From positions 1-11,512 of the forward strand of contig SKQM01000203.1 of assembly GCA_007119005.1 (NCBI GenBank): a stretch of DNA of 11,512 bases. The letters run 5' to 3'. A program made the translations under genes and the position numbers. The DNA comes from Thioalkalivibrio sp. (GTDB lineage Bacteria; Pseudomonadota; Gammaproteobacteria; Ectothiorhodospirales; Ectothiorhodospiraceae). Positions 6,337 to 11,512 of the stretch are shown here, one piece after another (the stretch's first letter is position 1; each line of letters opens with the position of its first letter). The notes under the pieces were generated by a model. It saw nothing but the letters and a program-made list of their open reading frames with translations. It was not told where the DNA came from and searched no databases.

Positions 6337-6629
6337 GCGGATCACTGGTATTCGCCTGGTCCGGCGTGCTGCTGTTCGGCCTGGGGCTGTTCGGTTTCAT
6401 CGCCCACCGGCACCTGCTGCGCCGCCTGCTGGCGTTCAACATCATGGGCAGCGGGTCATTCCTCGTGTTGGTCGGGCTGGCCCAGGAAGGGCGCGGGGTG
6501 GACCCGGTACCGCATGCACTGGTGATCACCGGCATCGTCGTCGCGGTGGCCTCCACCGCGCTTGCGCTGGTGGTGTTCCGACGCTGGTACCGCGCAAGCG
6601 GGCGCACCGATCTGCCGGAGGACACGTGA
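6333..6629 (+). CDS. mnhC: Mrp/Mnh antiporter subunit C (NuoK-like)
   Basis: This 98-residue protein belongs to the MnhC/MrpC family, homologous to NuoK of complex I. It has three helices, at about 6-24, 33-50 and 62-83. The family signature DPVPHALVITGIVVAVASTA (57-76) is clear; the usual form is DP.PQALVLT, so a histidine replaces the common glutamine. The start is GTG at 6333, overlapping the mnhB stop as GTGA. AGGAGG lies about 10 bases upstream inside mnhB. The stop overlaps mnhD as GTGA. It packs against MrpD and MrpA in known complexes and is equivalent to MbhG. Confidence 0.93.
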   Translation: MSGSLVFAWSGVLLFGLGLFGFIAHRHLLRRLLAFNIMGSGSFLVLVGLAQEGRGVDPVPHALVITGIVVAVASTALALVVFRRWYRASGRTDLPEDT

Positions 6630-8086
6630 TCGGCCTGTGGTCCGTCCCGCTGCTGTTCGCGCTGCCACTGGCACTGGGAATCCTCAGCCTGCTCGTGGTG
6701 CCGGCCTGGCGGCCACGCCTGATCTTCGTCGGACTGCCGCTGCTGGCGGCGGCCAGCCTGGATGTGCTCGCTGGCCTGGCGACGGCGGGCCCTCAGGTGT
6801 ACAGGCTGGGGGACTGGATCGCGCCACTGGGCATCAACCTGGTGGTCGACGGGCTCGCCGTGGGCATGATCCTGATGACCACGCTGGTCGCCACTCTCTG
6901 CGCGCTGTACGCGCGGGTCTACCTGCGCGACCACCCTCCCGCGAGCAGCTTCTTCTGGCCGCTGCTGTGGTTCCTCTGGGCCGGGATGAATGGCATCTGG
7001 CTCGCTGAAGACATCTTCAACCTCTATGTCGGCCTCGAAGTGATGGGGCTGGCCGCGGTGGGCATGGTCGCGTTGCGGGCGACACCCCAGGCCCTGGCCG
7101 CCGCGATGCGCTACCTGCTCGCGGCCCTGCTCGGCTCGCTGGCCTACCTGCTCGGCGTGGCGCTGCTCTACGCCGCCTACGGCACGCTGTCGATGGCGGG
7201 CCTGCACGAGGCCGCCACGAACAACGCGACCACCCAGGTGGCGCTCGCGCTGATCATCCTCGGCCTGCTGCTGAAGACGGCTCTGTTCCCCCTGCACGCG
7301 TGGCTGCCACCGGCCCACGGCGGCGCGCTGACGCCGGTGAGCGCGCTGCTCTCGGCGCTGGTGATCAAGGCCTCGTTCTACATCCTGCTGCGGCTTTGGC
7401 TGGTACTGGGGCCCGAAGTCACGCCGGAGCTCACTGCCCAACTGCTGGGCGTGCTCGGCGCGGGTGCCGTGTTCTACGGCGGCTGGATGGCCTGGCGTCA
7501 GCATCACCTCAAGCAGCTGGTCGCCTATTCCACGGTGGCCCAGATCGGCTACCTGTTCCTGTTCTTCCCGCTGGTCACCAACACCAGCCCCGAGGCCGCA
7601 CGCCTGGCCTGGGACGGCACGCTGATGATGCTGGTCGCGCATGCGCTGGCAAAGGCCGCGCTGTTCCTCAGCGCCGGCAACCTGATTCTCGCCGTCGGCA
7701 GCCCGCAGATCAGCCACCTGGTGGGAATCAGCCGGTTCCGGCCGATGTCCCTGTTCAGCTTCGGGCTCGCCGGGGTCAGCCTGATGGGCCTGCCGCCGAG
7801 CGGCGGCTTCACGGCCAAGTGGCTGCTGCTGCACAGCGCGATCCTCAGCGGCCAGTGGTGGTGGCTGATCGTGCTGTTCCTCGGCGGCCTGCTCAGCGCA
7901 GCCTACATTTTCAAAGTCTTCCGCATGTCGTTCCGTGAGGGCCCGCAGATCGACCGTTCGGTCACGCCGCCACTGACGCTGGACGTGGTCGCGCTGGTGC
8001 TGGCAGCCAGCGCGATCCTCATCGGCCTGTTCGCCCACCTGCCGCTGCACTGGCTGCGCATGGGCAGCGTACTGGGGATGGGCTGA
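6626..8086 (+). CDS. mnhD: Mrp/Mnh antiporter subunit D (antiporter-like 1)
   Basis: This 486-residue protein with about 14 membrane helices is a member of the NuoL/M/N-MrpA/D superfamily (proton-conducting membrane transporter domain). It keeps the expected charged residues: Glu138 in NLYVGLEVMGL (TM5), Lys217 and His224 in LLKTALFPLHAWLP (TM7), His231 in PPAHGG, Lys248 in VIKASFY (TM8), Lys296 in HHLKQLVAYSTVAQIGY, and Lys343 in HALAKAALFLSAG. The length is normal for MrpD. The start is GTG at 6626, overlapping mnhC as GTGA; the stop is followed by a TGATG restart. Its place directly after mnhC matches canonical CD order and MbhG-MbhH, so this is the subunit most likely to be the orthologue of MrpD. 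Confidence 0.93.
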   Translation: MIGLWSVPLLFALPLALGILSLLVVPAWRPRLIFVGLPLLAAASLDVLAGLATAGPQVYRLGDWIAPLGINLVVDGLAVGMILMTTLVATLCALYARVYLRDHPPASSFFWPLLWFLWAGMNGIWLAEDIFNLYVGLEVMGLAAVGMVALRATPQALAAAMRYLLAALLGSLAYLLGVALLYAAYGTLSMAGLHEAATNNATTQVALALIILGLLLKTALFPLHAWLPPAHGGALTPVSALLSALVIKASFYILLRLWLVLGPEVTPELTAQLLGVLGAGAVFYGGWMAWRQHHLKQLVAYSTVAQIGYLFLFFPLVTNTSPEAARLAWDGTLMMLVAHALAKAALFLSAGNLILAVGSPQISHLVGISRFRPMSLFSFGLAGVSLMGLPPSGGFTAKWLLLHSAILSGQWWWLIVLFLGGLLSAAYIFKVFRMSFREGPQIDRSVTPPLTLDVVALVLAASAILIGLFAHLPLHWLRMGSVLGMG

Positions 8087-9582
8087 TGGACTGGAACGGT
8101 CTGATCCTGTTCGGCGTGCTCGCGACCTCCCTGGTTGCGTCCGGCGTGATCTTCCTGCTCGCGGAATCGCGGGTGATGCTGCGCAGCGTGTTCAACCTGG
8201 CCGCAGCGGTGCTGAAGCTGGTGCTGGTGGGGTGGATCATCCTCGGCGTCTACAGAAACGTCGACTACGAGCTGCGCTTCACGATCATCGAGGGCGTGGA
8301 CTTCATTCTTCGCGCGGATGCGCTGGGCATCATGTTCGTCGGCCTGTCCTCGCTGCTGTGGCTGTTCACCACCATCTACGCGATCGGCTACCTCGAAAAG
8401 GCCCCGAACCGCAGCCGCTTCTTCGGCTTCTTCAGCCTCTGCGTCGCCAGTACCGTCGGGATCGCGCTGGCCGGCAACCTGTTCACCTTCCTGCTGTTCT
8501 ACGAACTGCTGACCCTGTCCACCTACCCGCTGGTGGTGCATCGCGGTACGCGCGAGTCGCTGCGCGCCGGGCAGGTATACCTGTACTACACGCTGGGTGG
8601 CGGCGCGCTGCTGCTGTTCGGCGTGGTGGCGCTGCACGTGTTGGTCGGCGACACCGAGTTCGTCCCCGGCGGCAGCCTGTCGGGACTGGACCCGTCGCTG
8701 TACCCGCTGCTGATCGGGATCTTCCTGATGATGGTGATCGGGCTCGGCGTGAAGGCCGCGCTGTTCCCGCTGCACGCCTGGCTGCCGATGGCGATGGTCG
8801 CGCCGGCGCCGGTCAGCGCGCTGCTGCACGCGGTGGCCGTGGTTAAGGCCGGCGCCTTTGGCATCGCCCGACTCGTTTACGACGTGTATGGAGTCGAGTT
8901 CGCCCAGTCACTGGGCCTGCTCGCCCCGCTCGCGGTGGCTGCGTCGATCACCATCATCTACGGCTCGCTGCGCGCACTGGCCCAGGACGACCTGAAAAAA
9001 CGGCTGGCGTTCTCCACCGTGAGCCAGGTCTCGTACATCGTGCTCGGCATCAGCCTGTTTGGGCCGGTCGGGTCCATCGGCGGCCTGATGCACCTGCTGC
9101 ACCAGGGCCTGATGAAAATCACGCTGTTCTTCTGCGCGGGGAACTACGCCGAGACGCTGGGCGTACACAAGATCAGCGAACTGGACGGTGCGGGCGCGCG
9201 CATGCCTGCGACCAGCGTGGCCTTCACGCTGGGTGCGTTCGGCATGATCGGCATCCCGCCGATGGCCGGGTTCATCAGCAAGTGGTACCTGGGGATCGGC
9301 GCGCTCGAGGCACAGATGAACTGGGTGCTCGGGGTATTGATCCTCAGCAGCCTGCTCAACGCGGCGTATTTCCTGCCAATCCTGTACCGAATCTGGTTCC
9401 GCAAGCGTGATCGCCTGTGGTGCGAGGGCAAGGTGCTCGGGCGTTTCGAGACCCAGGGCTCGTTGCTGATCCCGACTCTGGCGACCGCCGCTTTCGCACT
9501 GGCGGCCGGGGTGCTGGCCGGCATGCCGTTCAGCCCGCTGTACTGGGCAGACCTGATCGTCAGCCGCGAGTACCTGCAGTGA
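8086..9582 (+). CDS. antiporter-like subunit 2 (NuoL/M-MrpA/D superfamily)
   Basis: This 498-residue polytopic membrane protein is the second paralogue in the operon. Functional residues are retained: Glu140 in LLFYELLTLSTYPLV, Lys223 and His230 in GVKAALFPLHAWLP, His248, Lys254 in VVKAGAFGIAR, Lys344 in GLMKITLFFCAG, and Lys399 in GFISKWYL. The TM7-TM8 stretch PMAMVAPAPVSALLHAVAVV (234-253), including His248, is closer to NuoL/MrpA-type sequences (P.AM.APTPVSALLHA..MVKAG) than to typical MrpD. It may therefore stand in for the missing MrpA N-terminal domain; this is inference. It lacks the long C-terminal lateral helix of NuoL and ends with a short tail. The ATG at 8086 restarts on the mnhD stop (TGATG). 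The superfamily is certain; the exact subgroup is not. Confidence 0.88.
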   Translation: MDWNGLILFGVLATSLVASGVIFLLAESRVMLRSVFNLAAAVLKLVLVGWIILGVYRNVDYELRFTIIEGVDFILRADALGIMFVGLSSLLWLFTTIYAIGYLEKAPNRSRFFGFFSLCVASTVGIALAGNLFTFLLFYELLTLSTYPLVVHRGTRESLRAGQVYLYYTLGGGALLLFGVVALHVLVGDTEFVPGGSLSGLDPSLYPLLIGIFLMMVIGLGVKAALFPLHAWLPMAMVAPAPVSALLHAVAVVKAGAFGIARLVYDVYGVEFAQSLGLLAPLAVAASITIIYGSLRALAQDDLKKRLAFSTVSQVSYIVLGISLFGPVGSIGGLMHLLHQGLMKITLFFCAGNYAETLGVHKISELDGAGARMPATSVAFTLGAFGMIGIPPMAGFISKWYLGIGALEAQMNWVLGVLILSSLLNAAYFLPILYRIWFRKRDRLWCEGKVLGRFETQGSLLIPTLATAAFALAAGVLAGMPFSPLYWADLIVSREYLQ

Positions 9583-11318
9583 GCTCGGTGGTCGGCACGG
9601 TCACGCTGTTGCTCGCACCCGGCTTGCCGTTTGCGCTGGGCCTGCTCTGGAGTTTCCCGCGGCTGCGTCCGCATATCGGCCCGATCGCACCCTGGGCGGC
9701 GATCCCGGCGCTGCTGCTGGCCCTGTTCGGCAAACCCGGCGAAACCGTAGAACTCAGCTGGCTGCTGTTCGGCGCCGAGATCGGGATGACACCAACCACG
9801 CAGGTGTTCCTGTTCTTCACCGCGCTGATCTGGTTCGCGGCCGGCATCCACGGCCGCGGGCACCTGAGCGAGGACGACCACTGCGAGCGGTTCTGCGTGT
9901 TCTGGCTGTTCACGCTCGCGGGCAACATCGGCCTGATCCTCGCGCTGGATGTCGCGCTGTTCTACACCAGCTTCGCGCTGATGACCTTCGCGGCTTACGG
10001 GCTGATCGTGCACAGCAGCAGCCCCGCCGCGCTGCGCGCAGGCCGCGTGTACCTGGTGCTGGCGGTGCTCGGCGAGGCGCTTATCCTGATCGGGCTCATT
10101 CTCGCCGCACGCGGCACCGAAGCGCCCCTGCTGCCCCTGCTCGCGGACCTCCCCGAGGCGATCGCCGCGGCACCCGAGCGCGACCTGATCATCGCCAGCC
10201 TTTGGCTGGGCTTCGGCGTGAAGGCCGGACTGCCGCTGCTGCACTTCAGCCTGCCGCTCGCCTATGCCGCCGCGCCGGTGCCGGTGGCCGCGGCGCTCGC
10301 AGGCGCCATGATCAAGGCCGGGCTGCTCGGCTGGCTGGTGACCCTGCCGCTGGGTCAGGCCGGGCTGGCCGACTGGGGGACGATCGTGATTGCCACCGGG
10401 CTGATCGCGGCCTTCGGCGGCGCGCTGATCGGCGTGCACCAGAACCGGCCGCGCATCGTGCTCGCCTACTCCAGCATCAGCCAGATGGGGATGGCGACGG
10501 TCGCCATTGGAGCGTGGTTGTCGGCCCCGGCACTCGGGCCTCTGCTCGCGATCGCGATCACCGTCTTCGCGCTGCACCACGCGCTGGCGAAAGCCGCGCT
10601 CTTCCTGGGCACCGAGGTCGTGCGACACCGTACCCGGCGGCCCGTCTTGTGGCTCTGGATCGGGCTCGGGATACCCGCACTGGGGCTGGCTGGCTTAATG
10701 CCCAGCGGCCTCCTGACGAAAACCACACTGAAGGCTGCGCTGACCGCAGGCGATGCATTGCCGGAGACATGGGCAAACCTCCCGCTGCTGCTCGGTATCG
10801 CAGCGATCGGCACCACCGCGCTGATGGCCCGCCATCTCTGGCTGCTGCGCCTGGAGGCCGGGCGCGATGATGCCCGCCCGGCGGCCTGGCACGGATGGGC
10901 GCTGATCACCGCGGCGACGGTGCTCGGAGTATTCCTGCTGCCCATCTGGGGCATTTCGCCTTCCTGGTGGGCGGCGCTCGGCGGCCTGTTCGATGCGTTC
11001 TGGCCGGTGGCAATCGGGCTGGTACTGGCGGTGATCGCCTGGCGCTGGCTGCGGCCATGGCCGATTCCGCCTGCCGACGTGCTCGTGCTGCTGACGCCGC
11101 TTCCGGGTCTGGCCGTGCGCGCGGGTCAGGCGCTGGGGGTCACCGGCCCTGCGATCCAGCGCGTGTTCCGCCACCTGCAGGCACTGGCGCTGGACCGTTA
11201 CCGCCGTGCCGACCACCGCATCGGCCGCGCCAGCGTGCACCTCTGGCGCCGCGACGCCTCACTGCTGTTCGCGCTGATCCTGGCGCTGCTGGCGGTCTAT
11301 GGCCTGAGCATCGTCTGA
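9579..11318 (+). CDS. antiporter-like subunit 3, lacking TM5 Glu, C-terminally extended
   Basis: This last operon gene encodes 579 residues of the same superfamily, but divergent. Aligned on the shared LRAG(Q/R)VYL motif and the preceding His, the TM5 glutamate of subunit 2 (Glu140) becomes Ala133 (FYTSFALMTFAAYG), with no acidic neighbour. Lysines remain: Lys215 (GFGVKAGLPLLH), Lys246 (AMIKAGLLGW), Lys338 (HHALAKAALFLG) and Lys381 (SGLLTKTTL). His222 sits in LLHFSLP in place of the PLHAWLP histidine. After the 14-helix core, residues 472-579 add a helix (475-491), a long basic amphipathic stretch (about 515-560, with RHLQALALDRYRRADHRIGR) and a final membrane helix (561-578). This resembles the lateral helix plus anchor of NuoL. 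The start is GTG at 9579, overlapping subunit 2 as GTGA; open codons upstream back to 9417 lie inside that gene. The operon ends here, 10 bases before the second REP block. Confidence 0.85.
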   Translation: MSSVVGTVTLLLAPGLPFALGLLWSFPRLRPHIGPIAPWAAIPALLLALFGKPGETVELSWLLFGAEIGMTPTTQVFLFFTALIWFAAGIHGRGHLSEDDHCERFCVFWLFTLAGNIGLILALDVALFYTSFALMTFAAYGLIVHSSSPAALRAGRVYLVLAVLGEALILIGLILAARGTEAPLLPLLADLPEAIAAAPERDLIIASLWLGFGVKAGLPLLHFSLPLAYAAAPVPVAAALAGAMIKAGLLGWLVTLPLGQAGLADWGTIVIATGLIAAFGGALIGVHQNRPRIVLAYSSISQMGMATVAIGAWLSAPALGPLLAIAITVFALHHALAKAALFLGTEVVRHRTRRPVLWLWIGLGIPALGLAGLMPSGLLTKTTLKAALTAGDALPETWANLPLLLGIAAIGTTALMARHLWLLRLEAGRDDARPAAWHGWALITAATVLGVFLLPIWGISPSWWAALGGLFDAFWPVAIGLVLAVIAWRWLRPWPIPPADVLVLLTPLPGLAVRAGQALGVTGPAIQRVFRHLQALALDRYRRADHRIGRASVHLWRRDASLLFALILALLAVYGLSIV

Positions 11319-11328
11319 AACCACCAAG

Positions 11329-11512
11329 TCGCCGAGGGGGCTCGCCTCCCACAAGGGCCGGGGGGCATACCGGGCTGTGGGAGGCCAGCCCCCTGGGCGA
11401 CATTCCCCAGCGCCAGGTCGCCGAGAGGGCTCGCCGCCCACAAGGGCCGGGGGCATACCGGGCTGTGGGAGGCCAGCCCCCTGGGCGACATTCCCCAGCG
11501 CCAGATCGCCGA
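11329..11512. repeat. second REP block, inverted, runs off the window
   Basis: Units begin at 11329 (89 bp), 11418 (88 bp) and 11506 (cut by the window end). The arms at 11329-11353 and 11376-11400 are a near-perfect 25-base inverted repeat with two mismatches, around a 22-base spacer; the second pair is at 11418-11442 and 11464-11488. Here the CGAG/CTCG element comes first and the CCAG/CTGG element second, so the block is the reverse complement in order of the array at 2358-2729. The elements are of the same family, while the spacer and the linker between units differ. The length change between units is one G in a G-run. It lies directly downstream of the antiporter operon and may attenuate transcription. 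Confidence 0.88.

Noticed and set aside
6260..8050. Long minus-strand open frame rich in Gln, His and Arg opposite mnhC/mnhD
   Set aside because: It is antisense to well-supported membrane protein genes; the composition is what high-GC membrane codons give on the other strand.
9144..10628. Long minus-strand open frame (494 codons) opposite D2 and D3
   Set aside because: Same reason: low-complexity Gln/Arg-rich shadow of two clear genes, with no ribosome site of note.
4235..11318. Complex I (nuo) or a group 4 hydrogenase operon
   Set aside because: The large subunits are homologous to NuoL/M/N, but MnhE, F, G and B are present and no NuoA-I, NuoH, hydrogenase or iron-sulfur subunit is found.
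11319..11330. Intrinsic terminator after the mnh operon
   Set aside because: There is no stem followed by a T-run; the REP hairpins downstream are the only structure that could affect transcript ends.

Overview
The window is strongly GC-rich proteobacterial DNA with ordinary bacterial gene signals: Shine-Dalgarno boxes, ATG/GTG starts and dense stop-start overlaps. Three things together suggest a gammaproteobacterium, perhaps of the Chromatiales/Ectothiorhodospiraceae kind (an inference, not proven here): a XanB2-like chorismatase beside mutM, an oxygen-dependent HemY-type protoporphyrinogen oxidase, and a large Mrp/Mnh-type cation/proton antiporter operon. No tRNA, rRNA, CRISPR array or insertion sequence was found.

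Layout. (1) Positions 1-231: an AT-rich palindrome at the very edge, then a small unrecognised minus-strand gene of 75 codons whose stop codon lies inside the palindrome. (2) 232-590: a divergent gap with one good GC hairpin and only a weak promoter candidate. (3) 591-2343: a plus-strand pair, a chorismatase-family gene overlapping mutM (formamidopyrimidine-DNA glycosylase) by 17 bases. (4) 2358-2729: exactly four tandem copies of a 93-bp REP-type (BIME-like) unit filling the space between the convergent mutM and hemY genes. (5) 2733-4067: hemY on the minus strand. (6) 4068-4234: a divergent intergenic region. (7) 4235-11318: a nine-gene plus-strand operon, mnhE-mnhF-mnhG-mbhD-like-mnhB(MbhE fusion)-mnhC-mnhD-D2-D3, in which every junction overlaps by 1 or 4 bases. 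(8) 11329-11512: a second REP block with 88/89-bp units, inverted relative to the first and running off the window.

The antiporter operon is the main content. It lacks a canonical MrpA. The two C-terminal parts of MrpA are instead found as a free-standing MbhD-like protein and as an N-terminal MbhE-like extension of MnhB. This is the order E-F-G-MbhD-MbhE/B-C-D known from the membrane arm of archaeal Mbh hydrogenases, but no hydrogenase or other redox subunit follows. Two more antiporter-like subunits close the operon. The first (D2) keeps the expected charged residues and looks NuoL/MrpA-like around its TM7-TM8 region. The second (D3) has lost the conserved TM5 glutamate (Ala133) and carries a C-terminal extension resembling the lateral helix and final anchor of NuoL. 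The assembly is probably a stand-alone multi-subunit Na+(K+)/H+ antiporter with three antiporter-like subunits, one of them possibly inactive or structural.
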